A stretch of DNA of 64,000 bases from Prevotella veroralis DSM 19559 = JCM 6290 (GTDB lineage Bacteria > Bacteroidota > Bacteroidia > Bacteroidales > Bacteroidaceae). A program made the position numbers and the translations under genes. The stretch spans positions 124,001 to 188,000 of the forward strand of contig NZ_KB898326.1 of the NCBI RefSeq assembly GCF_000377625.1. The letters run 5' to 3'. Position 1 is the stretch's first letter, and each line of letters starts with the position of its first letter. The notes beneath the pieces are model-generated. The model did not search any database and had not been told where the DNA came from. It worked only from the letters and a program-made list of their open reading frames with translations. Positions 18,307-27,468 of this stretch are shown here, piece after piece.

Positions 18307-19797
18307 ATGAATAACAAGTTATATGGAAATCTGATATTTGAATTATCCCATCCTGGCAGACGTGCTTATAGCTTACCAGAAAATAGTTTTGGAAATCATA
18401 CTCTACCATCATCATGTAAACGAGCAAAGGATGCAGAATTACCAGAATGTGATGAGTTTACGGTTGTAAGGCATTATACAAATCATAGTGGAAATAACTT
18501 CGGAGTTGATAATGGCTTTTATCCTCTTGGTTCATGTACCATGAAGTACAATCCAACGATTAATGAAGAAATCGCTTCAATGCCTTCTTTCATTGGGCTT
18601 CATCCTCGCCAACCGATAGAAACGGTGCAAGGTGCTTTGGAAGTTGAATATAATATTCAACATGCATTAGCATCAATTACGGGTATGGCTGATGTCACGC
18701 TCAATCCTTATGCAGGTGCGCATGGAGAGTTGACGGGTCTGATGATCATTTCTTCATATCATCTCCAACGTGGAGATACTAAGCGCAAAAAAGTTATCGT
18801 ACCAGATTCTGCCCATGGTACAAATCCTGCTTCTGCAGCGGTATGTGGACTTGAAATCGTTGAAGTGAAAAGTACAGAAGATGGGCTTGTAGATGTCAAT
18901 GACCTAAAGAAATTATTAGGAGATGATATTGCGGGTATGATGATGACCAATCCTAATACTCTTGGATTGTTTGAAAAGGATATTCCCAAAATAGCACGTT
19001 TAGTGCATGATTGTGGCGGATTACTATATTATGATGGTGCTAATCTTAATCCTTTATTAGGAATTGCTCGTCCTGGCGATATGGGATTTGATGTGATCCA
19101 TCTTAATCTGCACAAAACCTTCTCAACTCCTCATGGTGGCGGTGGTCCAGGTTCTGGTCCTGTTGGAGTCTGTGAGAAGTTAATCCCATTCCTTCCTAAA
19201 CCTCACGTATGCAAGAATGAGAATGGTTTTTATATAGAGAGAGCTGGAAAGAAGGAAGAAAATAGTGTTGGAGATATTCATGTTGGAGGTTATTTGGGTA
19301 ATTTCCTCGTGATTCTTCGTGCCTATACATATATACTTACAATGGGTAAGGATCATTTTAAAGAGGTAGGTTTGTTAGCGACATTGAACGCTAATTACAT
19401 AAAGGAATGTCTGAAAGATGATTATGAACTTCCTATTGATATATTGTGCAAACATGAATTTGTATTCGATGGATTAAAAGACAAAAGTACTGGTATTACT
19501 ACAATGGATGTGGCTAAGCGTCTCCTTGATTATGGATATCATGCTCCAACAATTTACTTTCCACTTTTGTTCCATGAGGCTATGATGATTGAACCAACAG
19601 AGAATGAAAGTAAAGAAACCATAGATGGATTCATTAAGACAATGCATCTTATTGCTAAGGAAGCTATAGATACTCCAGATCTATTAAGAGAGGCTCCACA
19701 CAATACTCCTATTGGACGTGTGGATGATGTCCTTGCTGCAAAACATCCTATCTTGACCTATCAACAACTTGTTAATGATAAGGGGGAAGAATCTTAA
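18307..19797 (+). CDS. gcvPB: Glycine dehydrogenase (decarboxylating) subunit 2
   Basis: The C-terminal half of P protein, carrying pyridoxal phosphate. The Schiff-base lysine is K270 in LNLHKTFSTPHGGGGPGSGP. 496 residues, normal length. GSCTMKYNP and the glycine-rich loop are typical. It lies 29 nt after gcvPA and 56 nt before the lpd start. No oddities seen. Confidence 0.97.
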   Translation: MNNKLYGNLIFELSHPGRRAYSLPENSFGNHTLPSSCKRAKDAELPECDEFTVVRHYTNHSGNNFGVDNGFYPLGSCTMKYNPTINEEIASMPSFIGLHPRQPIETVQGALEVEYNIQHALASITGMADVTLNPYAGAHGELTGLMIISSYHLQRGDTKRKKVIVPDSAHGTNPASAAVCGLEIVEVKSTEDGLVDVNDLKKLLGDDIAGMMMTNPNTLGLFEKDIPKIARLVHDCGGLLYYDGANLNPLLGIARPGDMGFDVIHLNLHKTFSTPHGGGGPGSGPVGVCEKLIPFLPKPHVCKNENGFYIERAGKKEENSVGDIHVGGYLGNFLVILRAYTYILTMGKDHFKEVGLLATLNANYIKECLKDDYELPIDILCKHEFVFDGLKDKSTGITTMDVAKRLLDYGYHAPTIYFPLLFHEAMMIEPTENESKETIDGFIKTMHLIAKEAIDTPDLLREAPHNTPIGRVDDVLAAKHPILTYQQLVNDKGEES

Positions 19798-19853
19798 TTT
19801 GTGTTTGTGAAAAGTCTATATTGAATATAATAAATCTATTTAAAAGGATTTAT

Positions 19854-21221
19854 ATGGATAAAACAGATTTATTGATTATTGGTTCGGGACCTGGTGGTTA
19901 CCGAACCGCTTCTTATGCAGCTAAAAATGGTCTTCAAGTAACTATTATAGAGAAAGGACAACTAGGCGGAACTTGTCTCAATGCGGGATGTATTCCTACG
20001 AAATGTCTTGCACATGATGCTGAGGTTCGCCTTACTGCTCTTTCGTCCATTGGTTCGCTTCCTTCACTTGATTTCAAGAAGGTGATAGAGAGAAAAGAAG
20101 GCGTACTTAACCAACTTAGAGAAGGGATTGGCTCCTTATTAGATCAGCACAATATCACTTTGATAAAAGGTGAAGCACATTTTGTGTCTGATCATATAGT
20201 TGAAGTTGATGACAGGAAAATAGAAGCAAAGAATATTATTATAGCAACTGGATCTCAAGCAAAGCTCCCACCTTTTATTAATAGGGAAGATTATTTAAAT
20301 AATCCAAAGTCTAAGCGCACGGTTGTTACTTCTACAGAACTTCTTTCTATTGAGAAATTACCAGAAAAGCTTGTTATAATTGGTGCTGGAGTTATCGGAA
20401 TGGAGTTCGCTTCTGCTTTCGCTGCTTTCGGAAGTCAAGTAACTGTTGTTGAGTTTATGAAGGAGTGTCTACCTCCTATTGATAGTGATATTGCAAAACG
20501 CTTAAGAAAAACACTTGAAAAGAGAGGTGTGACATTCTATATGCAAAGTGCTGTTGAAGAAATTATATATCCGACAGAGGGAGATAATCTCGGAACAATG
20601 GTTGTATTCCGTAAAAAAGATAAGGAATTTAAGATAGAAGCAGATATAGTTCTTATTGCTACGGGTAGACAGCCGAATGTAATGGATGTGGGATTAGACT
20701 CAACAAATATTGAGTTTTCACCAAAAGGTATCCCTGTTAATGATAATATGGAGACGAACATCAAGGGTATTTATGCCATAGGTGATGTAAATGCTCGTCA
20801 AATGTTAGCGCATGCTGCTACCTTCCAAGGATTCCGTGCTGTTAATCACATTATAGGCAAACAAGATAATATTCGTCTTGACATTATGCCATCAGCGATC
20901 TTTACTTATCCAGAAGCAGCCAGTGTTGGTAAGACGGAAGATCAATGTAAAGAAGCTGGGATTCCGTATACTACACGAAAAGGCTTTTATCGTTCAAATG
21001 GTAAGGCTTTAAGCATGAATGAAACAGAAGGAATGATTAAAATCCTGATAGGTGAAGATGGATTAATCCTTGGAGGACATGCGTATGGAAGCCATTCAGC
21101 TGATCTCATTCAAGAGCTTTCCGCACTCATGAATCGTGATATAAAGTTAGAAGAAATATGTGATATCATTCATATTCATCCAACGCTTAGTGAGATATTA
21201 CAAGATACATTAATAGGGTAA
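19854..21221 (+). CDS. lpd: Dihydrolipoyl dehydrogenase
   Basis: Reoxidises the dihydrolipoyl group of H protein with NAD+ through FAD and a redox disulfide (C41 and C46 in GGTCLNAGCIPTKC). The C-terminal His-Glu pair of the partner subunit is in HIHPTLSE. I placed the start at 19854, after AAAAGGATTTAT, giving MDKTDLLIIGSGPGG with the FAD motif at the very N-terminus; a longer frame from 19821 adds 11 unlikely residues. 455 residues. As the last gene of the operon it is probably dedicated to glycine cleavage. Confidence 0.95.
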   Translation: MDKTDLLIIGSGPGGYRTASYAAKNGLQVTIIEKGQLGGTCLNAGCIPTKCLAHDAEVRLTALSSIGSLPSLDFKKVIERKEGVLNQLREGIGSLLDQHNITLIKGEAHFVSDHIVEVDDRKIEAKNIIIATGSQAKLPPFINREDYLNNPKSKRTVVTSTELLSIEKLPEKLVIIGAGVIGMEFASAFAAFGSQVTVVEFMKECLPPIDSDIAKRLRKTLEKRGVTFYMQSAVEEIIYPTEGDNLGTMVVFRKKDKEFKIEADIVLIATGRQPNVMDVGLDSTNIEFSPKGIPVNDNMETNIKGIYAIGDVNARQMLAHAATFQGFRAVNHIIGKQDNIRLDIMPSAIFTYPEAASVGKTEDQCKEAGIPYTTRKGFYRSNGKALSMNETEGMIKILIGEDGLILGGHAYGSHSADLIQELSALMNRDIKLEEICDIIHIHPTLSEILQDTLIG

Positions 21222-21244
21222 AAGTATCAATGTAATATGTTTTG

Positions 21245-21270
21245 TCTCTCTGAAGAGAGATATTTAAATT
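21245..21270 (+). terminator. Weak hairpin after lpd
   Basis: TCTCTC (21245-21250), tgaa, GAGAGA (21255-21260), then an A/T-rich run. Only 6 bp, so a weak terminator candidate for the gcv operon. Confidence 0.4.
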
Positions 21271-21278
21271 GCAAAATG

Positions 21279-21310
21279 TTTGGATGATAAAGAACTTTAC
21301 ACTAACTTTG
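21279..21310 (+). promoter_or_regulatory. Promoter of the 6S-like RNA / ribE leader
   Basis: TTTG (21279-21282), 20 nt, TAACTTTG (21303-21310). It is a full-consensus promoter with an expected start of transcription near 21317, and no start codon follows until ribE. Confidence 0.8.
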
Positions 21311-21316
21311 CATGCC

Positions 21317-21582
21317 GAAAGGATACAGATTTAGTCGTATCGATTCGATTGGGATAGTCATCAAATAAATTAGAAAACCCGAGAAGACTTCTTTTGTTAA
21401 TGGCGGGCCACATAAATTGCATTTAGCGACTGAGCCGCAAGGTCAGTGGATTACAAAGACGAGGAGCTCTCTTATCATTGATACTCGGACTTTTCATCAC
21501 ATCATCGATACGACTTTCCATATTCCACCCACACAAGATGAGGGAATTGCGGTGAGATTCCTAAATGGGAGTCTCACCTTTT
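21317..21582 (+). ncRNA. Structured RNA, possibly 6S RNA
   Basis: No credible open frame lies here, but there is a promoter, a long-range fold and a terminator. AGTCGTATCGAT (21333-21344) pairs perfectly with ATCGATACGACT (21504-21515), closing a 183-nt domain. Inside, CCGAG near 21395 can pair with CTCGG near 21484, and CCAC and ACTGA near 21420-21450 with their complements near 21455-21465. The result is a long interrupted hairpin with a large internal bubble, the general shape and size of 6S RNA. The alternative is a cis-regulatory leader of ribE, which starts 135 nt after the terminator. The sequence does not match the FMN riboswitch. The 6S identity is inferred from shape only. Confidence 0.5.
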
Positions 21583-21588
21583 ATATAT
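21551..21588 (+). terminator. Strong intrinsic terminator
   Basis: An 11-bp stem GGTGAGATTCC (21551-21561) / GGGAGTCTCACC region (21568-21578, one G-U pair), loop of 6, followed by TTTTATATAT. Confidence 0.88.
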
Positions 21589-21717
21589 CTATAGATTATT
21601 AACTAAATCTTAAACTCTCCATACGGAAAATAGCTATCCTTATATTATATGGTAAAGGGTATTAGTATCCCACTGCTACAGCTAGCTTTCAAAGGAGAAA
21701 AGAAAGGAATTAATTAT

Positions 21718-22320
21718 ATGTTCTCAGGTATTGTAGAAGAAATGGCAACTTTAGTCCGTATAGAGCACGAGCAAGAAAATATCCATTTTACTTTCCGTTG
21801 TTCATTTACAAAAGAATTGAAGATAGACCAGAGCGTAGCTCACAATGGTGTTTGCTTGACGGTTGTTAAGTTTGAAGGCGACACCTATACTGTAACAGCG
21901 ATGAAAGAGACGCTCGAACATTCAAATCTTGGCTTACTTAAAGTAGGAGACCGAGTTAATGTTGAACGTTCAATGCTGATGAATGCTCGTTTAGACGGGC
22001 ATATAGTTCAAGGGCACGTTGATCAAACGGCTAAGTGCATTAATATGGAAGATGCTGATGGCAGTACTTATTATACTTTTGAATATCCTCTTAACCCAGA
22101 AATGGCTCAAAGAGGTTATTTGGCTGTTGATAAAGGTTCGATAACTGTCAATGGTGTATCTCTTACCGTTTGCGAGCCTACAGATAATAGCTTTAAGGTA
22201 GCTATTATTCCGTACACCAAAGAGAATACAAACTTCGCCGATATTCGGCTTGGTTCTACTGTGAATATTGAGTTTGACATAATCGGTAAATACATTGCAC
22301 GCCTCTATCATAAGGTATAA
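21718..22320 (+). CDS. ribE: Riboflavin synthase alpha chain
   Basis: Joins two lumazines to make riboflavin. Two homologous lumazine-binding barrels are visible: one begins MFSGIVEE and runs to about residue 97, the second starts DGHIVQGHVDQ. NGVCLTV and NGVSLTV are the matching motifs in the two halves. I placed the start at 21718 after AAAGGAG, because MFSGIVEE is the usual N-terminus; a longer frame from 21649 adds 23 unlikely residues. 200 residues, normal length. No other rib genes are adjacent. Expression may depend on read-through of the upstream terminator, as I found no promoter between 21582 and 21718. Confidence 0.95.
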   Translation: MFSGIVEEMATLVRIEHEQENIHFTFRCSFTKELKIDQSVAHNGVCLTVVKFEGDTYTVTAMKETLEHSNLGLLKVGDRVNVERSMLMNARLDGHIVQGHVDQTAKCINMEDADGSTYYTFEYPLNPEMAQRGYLAVDKGSITVNGVSLTVCEPTDNSFKVAIIPYTKENTNFADIRLGSTVNIEFDIIGKYIARLYHKV

Positions 22321-22390
22321 TCATCGTCATGTTATAATGAAAAGGCAGTCCCTCTCATTAGCGACAGACTTTGTAAAACCTCAGCAAACA

Positions 22391-22436
22391 GTACTATTCA
22401 CTCCCCTCTCCATTCGGAGAGGGGAGTGAAGGGTAC
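22391..22436. repeat. Intergenic palindrome (CCCTCTCC type)
   Basis: The 15-bp perfect stem TTCACTCCCCTCTCC (22397-22411) / its complement (22416-22430), loop ATTC. A second inverted pair, CCCCTCC / GGAGGGG, lies at about 22469-22485. Relatives are at 40136-40170, 40470-40535 and 47473-47510. No T-run, so it is a dispersed repeat rather than a normal terminator. Confidence 0.65.
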
Positions 22437-22868
22437 TCTGATCCAGTGGTAGGATAAAAGCCTTCACAAGCCCCTCCAAGGGAGGGGATGTGCCTAACGG
22501 AAGCTAGTTAGGATAAGCGTTATTTTGATTAAAAGGATATGTACATTCTATATTTGTTTTCATTGTGTACCTTCTGTCTCTTTAAAAGCACCTTATATAA
22601 TCTGTCATTGAAAAATATGTTTGTATGCTTTCTACCTGTATCAAAAAGCAAAAGACTTTAATTAATGTATTTGTATTTTGATACGCCTTCTTTTCGTATA
22701 AATATGGGTTTGTATTATAAAAATTAGTTAATTACATGGCTTTAGTATATATTTTCTATATGGTAAATGTAAAAATAACTCACATATTTTGATAATACAT
22801 TTCTTTTACAGAAAGTTTTATTATCTTTGTTTGTGAATTGTGACAGATACGATAAATAAAGAGTAATA
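22437..22868. other. Intergenic region before the two-component genes
   Basis: A+T-rich, no convincing gene. It contains the second CCCCTCC palindrome near its left end and the -7 box of the sensor kinase near its right end. Confidence 0.5.
22822..22829 (+). promoter_or_regulatory. -7 box of the sensor kinase gene
   Basis: TATCTTTG, 39 nt before the ATG at 22869. No TTTG at the right distance upstream. Confidence 0.5.
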
Positions 22869-23948
22869 ATGAGGAAACAAATTTATACATCAAAGGTATT
22901 TTGGAGTCAAATAGTACTTTGGCTTCCTTTGTTCCTCGTTCCTATCATATACTCCCCTTTTGGTTTATTTTCATGGCAAGAGAGCTTATCCCAGTATATA
23001 GTTCCTTTGTCAATGATGATAGTTGCCTACATTAATTATTTCGTTTTTGCACCAAAGCTACTTAAAGGTAATGAGAAAGAATTTTGGATATATAATATTG
23101 TTCTAATCTTATTTTTGTCTATAGCACAACATGAATGGTTGTATTATACGGGGACTGAACGATATATTATTTCGTTTTCTTACCAGTTGTTGTTGCAGAA
23201 TGTGGAAGAGAATATAAATCCACATCTTTTCTTCATTACTCGTAATATCTTTAATTTGAGTATCTGTGCGGGAGCTGCAACCTCTGTATTGATGGCACAA
23301 CGTTGGTCGAAAGCTGAAGAAGAGAAGCGAGAAGCTGAAACTGCTATGACAAAAGCAGAATTGATTAATCTTCGTCAGCAAGTGAATCCACACTTCATGC
23401 TCAATACGATGAATAATATTTATGCTCTTACAGCTTTTGATACTGAGAAAGCGCAAAAGGCTATCATTGATCTCTCAAAGATGTTGCGCCATATTTTGTA
23501 TGATTATCAGCAGCCGTATGTAAGTTTAAAAGAAGAAGTTGAGTTCTTGAATAACTATATTGAGTTGATGATGATTCGTATTCCCGATAATATTGAAATT
23601 AAACGAGAATGTAATATACCAGAACCATGCAATATTCAAGTTGCTCCGATGATATTTATCTCACTGCTTGAAAACTCTTTCAAGCATGGTATAAGTCCTA
23701 ACCATAAGAACTTTATTCACATTCTATTGGATGCGAACGATGAACGCATAATGTTTGCTATAGAAAATAGTAATTATCCGAAAACAAAGGAAGAAAGGAG
23801 TGGACATGGTATTGGACTAAAGCAAGTCGAACGCCGCTTAGAGCTCGCCTATTCTGGTAAATACCGATGGGAAAAGAAATATGATAGTAAAATGAACATA
23901 TATTCGTCTAAAATAATAATCTATGACACTAAATTGCATAATCATTGA
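22869..23948 (+). CDS. LytS-type sensor histidine kinase
   Basis: 359 residues. About four N-terminal membrane helices (residues 12-145) precede a short coiled coil (KAEEEKREAETAMTKAE) and a His-kinase domain of the LytS/YehU class. The phospho-acceptor is His175 in QQVNPHFMLNTMNN; the more common form is NPHFLFN. The ATP-binding N and G boxes are LLENSFKHG and GHGIGLKQVERRL. The gene overlaps the response regulator by 26 nt, so the two are translationally linked. There is no extracellular sensor domain of note; the signal is unknown. Confidence 0.92.
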   Translation: MRKQIYTSKVFWSQIVLWLPLFLVPIIYSPFGLFSWQESLSQYIVPLSMMIVAYINYFVFAPKLLKGNEKEFWIYNIVLILFLSIAQHEWLYYTGTERYIISFSYQLLLQNVEENINPHLFFITRNIFNLSICAGAATSVLMAQRWSKAEEEKREAETAMTKAELINLRQQVNPHFMLNTMNNIYALTAFDTEKAQKAIIDLSKMLRHILYDYQQPYVSLKEEVEFLNNYIELMMIRIPDNIEIKRECNIPEPCNIQVAPMIFISLLENSFKHGISPNHKNFIHILLDANDERIMFAIENSNYPKTKEERSGHGIGLKQVERRLELAYSGKYRWEKKYDSKMNIYSSKIIIYDTKLHNH

Positions 23949-24633
23949 TGATGAGCCATTAGCGGCAGATTTACTTGCTAGCTATGCAAAGAAAACTCTT
24001 TTTTTGAATCTGATAGGAGTGTTCAATAGTGCCGTAGAAGGTATTAGAGCCATTCGAGGGAATAGAGTAGATCTTATTTTCTTAGATATTCAGATGCCCG
24101 AATTAAGTGGATTGGAATTTGCGAAGATACTTCCCAAAGAGACAAAGATAATTTTTACAACGGCATTTAGTCAGTATGCTGTTGAGGGTTACAAGGCTAA
24201 TGCTATAGATTACTTGATGAAGCCTATCAGCTATGACGATTTCTTAGCAGGAGCAAATAGGGCTTTAGAGTGGTTTAAGAGTGTACGTCAATCAGAGAAT
24301 GCTTCAAATGATCGTTTTATCTTTGTGAAGAGTGAGTATAAGCTAGTCAAAATCATGTTTGATGATATACTTTACATCGAAGGAGTGAAAGATTATGTAA
24401 AGATATATCTGGAAGATGGTCATAAACCTATTATGAGTTTGATGAACATGAAGAAGATAGAAGAGGCTCTTCCTAAACCAGAATTTATGCGTGTTCATAG
24501 ATCTTATATCATACACATGAAAAAAGTGGATGGAATTGATCGTTTTCGGATTGTCATCGGTGGCGCGATCCTTCCGATATCAGATAGTTATAAGGTTAGA
24601 TTACAAGATTTCTTAGATGGACATACTTTGTAA
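23923..24633 (+). CDS. LytTR-family response regulator
   Basis: 236 residues. The receiver domain has the acidic pair in IDDEPLAAD and phospho-acceptor D55 in FLDIQMPELSG, followed by a LytTR DNA-binding domain (about residues 130-235; FVKSEYKLVKIMFDDILYIEG, recognised by DILYIEGVKDYVKIY and FMRVHRSYIIH). It is the partner of the kinase it overlaps. Its targets cannot be told from this window. A strong terminator follows. Confidence 0.95.
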   Translation: MTLNCIIIDDEPLAADLLASYAKKTLFLNLIGVFNSAVEGIRAIRGNRVDLIFLDIQMPELSGLEFAKILPKETKIIFTTAFSQYAVEGYKANAIDYLMKPISYDDFLAGANRALEWFKSVRQSENASNDRFIFVKSEYKLVKIMFDDILYIEGVKDYVKIYLEDGHKPIMSLMNMKKIEEALPKPEFMRVHRSYIIHMKKVDGIDRFRIVIGGAILPISDSYKVRLQDFLDGHTL

Positions 24634-24650
24634 TTTGTAATTCAATATGC

Positions 24651-24684
24651 AAAAGGTAGTTAGGTTTTTCTAACTACCTTTTTA
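24651..24684 (+). terminator. Terminator of the two-component operon
   Basis: A 13-bp perfect stem AAAAGGTAGTTAG (24651-24663) / complement (24670-24682), loop GTTTTT, ending in a T-run. Confidence 0.9.
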
Positions 24685-24987
24685 TGTTATTAGAGTTATA
24701 TAAACTCTTTAGTTTTGGGATAATTCACCTCCAATTTAAATGTGTAATTGTTCATTATTTATTATACAATTTCAATAACTATCACTAATATCTTCGAATA
24801 GGTTGAGTCATTGCATGGGTAAAAGTGGAAGAGTAAATAGGTGATGATGCTTCTGCTTATTAAATAGGAATGTTGCTCACAGGTAGGATCCTCTTACTTT
24901 GGTGGCTTTTTTCAGTCATCCCTTTGCCATATCTTAATTTTTTAGTAATTTTGCATGTATTTTTGGAATAAACAATATATCTAGATA
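24685..24987. other. Intergenic region before pheT
   Basis: About 300 nt, A+T-rich. It has a pheT promoter near its end. A GC-poor imperfect inverted repeat around 24822-24900 precedes a T6 run at 24908, but I could not fold a convincing attenuator. Confidence 0.5.
24923..24953 (+). promoter_or_regulatory. Promoter of pheT
   Basis: TTTG (24923-24926), 19 nt, TAATTTTG (24946-24953), 34 nt before the ATG. Confidence 0.75.
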
Positions 24988-27456
24988 ATGAAGATTTCAT
25001 ACAAATGGCTAAAGGAATACGTTGACTTTGACCTTACTCCACAGGAGACGGCGGACGCGCTGACATCTACTGGTTTGGAAGTTGACGCATTGGAAGAGGT
25101 TGAAACGATACGTGGCGGACTCAAGGGTCTCTTTGTTGGTAAAGTGTTGACTTGTGAGGCGCACCCTAATTCAGATCATCTTCACGTTACAACCGTAGAC
25201 TTAGGCAAAGGGGAACCACAGCAAATTGTTTGTGGTGCTCCAAATGTAGCTGCAGGGCAGAAGGTTATTGTAGCTGATCTTGGTTGCGTGCTCTATGATG
25301 ACGACAAGGAATTTACAATTAAGAAGAGTAAGTTGCGTGGTGTTGAAAGTCTTGGCATGATCTGTGCGGAAGATGAAATAGGTGTCGGTACAGCTCATGA
25401 TGGAATAATAGTTTTACCAGAAGATGCACCAGTAGGTCAGCCCGCTGCAGAGTATTATCATTTGGACAGCGACTGGCTAATTGATATAGATATCACTGCC
25501 AACCGTGCCGATGCTCTTAGTCATTATGGTGTGGCTCGTGATCTTTATGCTTGGCTCACACAGAACGGCTATAAGACATCGCTTCATCGTCCTAATTGTG
25601 ATGCTTTTGTAGTTGATAATCATGATCTTCCAATTGAGGTAACTATTGAGAATCCCGAGGCATGCCGTCGCTATGCTTGTTTGAGTATTACTGATTGCGA
25701 GGTTAAGGAAAGCCCACAATGGTTGAAAGATAAGTTGAATGTCATTGGTCTGCGCCCCATCAATAACATCGTAGACATTACTAATTATATTATGATGGCC
25801 TATGGTCAGCCAATGCACTGCTTTGATGCAGACATGGTGAAGGGTCACCATATCATAGTAAAAGACAATAACGAGGGAAAGAAGTTCGTTACACTTGATG
25901 GTGAAGAGCACATTCTAGGTGAGCATGACCTTGCCATTTGTAATGAGGAAGAACCGATGTGTATTGCAGGTGTCTTTGGCGGAAAGGGTAGTGGTACTTA
26001 TGAGACCACTCGTAATGTGGTACTAGAGAGTGCTTACTTCCATCCAACATGGATACGTAAGAGTGCTCGACGTCATGGATTATCTACTGATGCTAGCTTC
26101 CGTTTCGAGCGTGGTATTGATCCAAATGGCGTTATCTATGCACTCAAGCAAGCTGCTATTCTTTGTAAAGAATTGGCAGGAGGTAAGATAAGTATGGAGA
26201 TTCGTGATGAGTATCCTACAAAGATGTCCGACTTCCCAGTTCGTTTAAATTACGAGTATTGTGATCGCCTCATTGGTAAGAAACTTGGCAATGATGTTAT
26301 TAAGCGAATTGCCGAAAGTCTTGAGATGAAGTTAGTGAAGGAAGATGCAGAAGGTTTAGATTTATTGGTTCCAGCCTATCGTGTGGATGTTCAGCGTCCT
26401 TGTGATGTTGTCGAGGATATACTTCGTATCTATGGATACAATAATGTAGAGATTCCAACCACATTGAAGTCTTCATTGACGATAGCAGAGGATGCTGATA
26501 AAGAGTACCATAAAGAGAATATCATTGGTGAGCAGCTTGTAGGTGAGGGCTTCTTAGAGATTATGAACAACTCTTTGACTAAGGCTTCTTACTATGAGGA
26601 GACTGGTTTTAATGCTTATCCTTGGGAAGAAACAGTAAAGGTGATGAATCCACTATCAGCTGACTTGGGGGTAATGCGTCAGACCTTACTCTTTGGTGGT
26701 TTGGAGAGCATTGTTCGTAACGTTAATCGTAAGGCACAGAACCTCCGCTTCTTTGAGGTGGGCAATGTCTATAAGTACGTTAAGGAGAAATGGTCAGAAG
26801 AAAGCCCTGTAAAGGCTTACGTACAAGATCATCACATTGCCTTATGGGTAACAGGTAAACATATTCAAGGATCATGGGCACATCCAGACGAGGATAGTTC
26901 TTTCTATGAGTTGAAGGCATACGTTGAAAATATCCTTCGCCGTATAGGTGTACCACAAGGTTTATTGGTTTGTACTAATTCGGACAATAATGCTTTCGAT
27001 AAGGCACTTGTCTTGAAGACACGTGCAGGCAAGGCATTGGTAGAAATGGGAATCGTTAATCATAAGGTTCTGAAGAGTTTTGATATAGAGCAGAAGGTTT
27101 ATTATGCAGAACTTGATTGGACTGGCTTGATGAAAGCAACTCGCAAGAATAAGTTGCAGTTCCACGAGATTTCTAAGTACCCTGCAGTAAGTCGCGACCT
27201 TGCATTATTGGTTGATAATAATGTAGAGTTTGCTCAGATAGAAGAGATAGCACGTCAGACAGATAAGAAACAGTTGAAGCGTGTGGAACTCTTTGATGTT
27301 TATCAGGGTAGGAACTTGCCAGAAGGCAAGAAGAGCTATGCTGTAAACTTCATTCTTCAGGACGAGACAAAGACGCTAAATGATAAGGCTATCGATGCTA
27401 TCATGCAGAAATTAATTAAGAATTTAACAAATAAACTAGGAGCAGAACTCCGTTAA
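24988..27456 (+). CDS. pheT: Phenylalanine-tRNA ligase beta subunit
   Basis: 822 residues, full length. Domain order: N-terminal MKISYKWLKEYVDF, a tRNA-binding EMAP-like domain (KVLTCEAHPNSDHLHVTTVDLG, seen as EAHPNSDHLHV), the B3/B4 editing domain, B5, the catalytic-like core and the C-terminal ferredoxin-fold anticodon-binding domain (FHEISKYPAVSRDLALLVD). With PheS it charges tRNA-Phe. pheS is not adjacent, so the subunits are encoded apart. It has its own promoter and lies 12 nt before the yebC-type gene, with which it is probably co-transcribed. Confidence 0.97.
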   Translation: MKISYKWLKEYVDFDLTPQETADALTSTGLEVDALEEVETIRGGLKGLFVGKVLTCEAHPNSDHLHVTTVDLGKGEPQQIVCGAPNVAAGQKVIVADLGCVLYDDDKEFTIKKSKLRGVESLGMICAEDEIGVGTAHDGIIVLPEDAPVGQPAAEYYHLDSDWLIDIDITANRADALSHYGVARDLYAWLTQNGYKTSLHRPNCDAFVVDNHDLPIEVTIENPEACRRYACLSITDCEVKESPQWLKDKLNVIGLRPINNIVDITNYIMMAYGQPMHCFDADMVKGHHIIVKDNNEGKKFVTLDGEEHILGEHDLAICNEEEPMCIAGVFGGKGSGTYETTRNVVLESAYFHPTWIRKSARRHGLSTDASFRFERGIDPNGVIYALKQAAILCKELAGGKISMEIRDEYPTKMSDFPVRLNYEYCDRLIGKKLGNDVIKRIAESLEMKLVKEDAEGLDLLVPAYRVDVQRPCDVVEDILRIYGYNNVEIPTTLKSSLTIAEDADKEYHKENIIGEQLVGEGFLEIMNNSLTKASYYEETGFNAYPWEETVKVMNPLSADLGVMRQTLLFGGLESIVRNVNRKAQNLRFFEVGNVYKYVKEKWSEESPVKAYVQDHHIALWVTGKHIQGSWAHPDEDSSFYELKAYVENILRRIGVPQGLLVCTNSDNNAFDKALVLKTRAGKALVEMGIVNHKVLKSFDIEQKVYYAELDWTGLMKATRKNKLQFHEISKYPAVSRDLALLVDNNVEFAQIEEIARQTDKKQLKRVELFDVYQGRNLPEGKKSYAVNFILQDETKTLNDKAIDAIMQKLIKNLTNKLGAELR

Positions 27457-27468
27457 TAAGAAAATCCA

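Noticed and set aside
21317..21582. FMN riboswitch of ribE
   Set aside because: The conserved RFN boxes are absent; the fold is a single interrupted hairpin and not a six-stem junction.
24822..24920. T-box or attenuator before pheT
   Set aside because: No specifier loop or stable terminator could be folded, and a normal promoter lies downstream at 24946.
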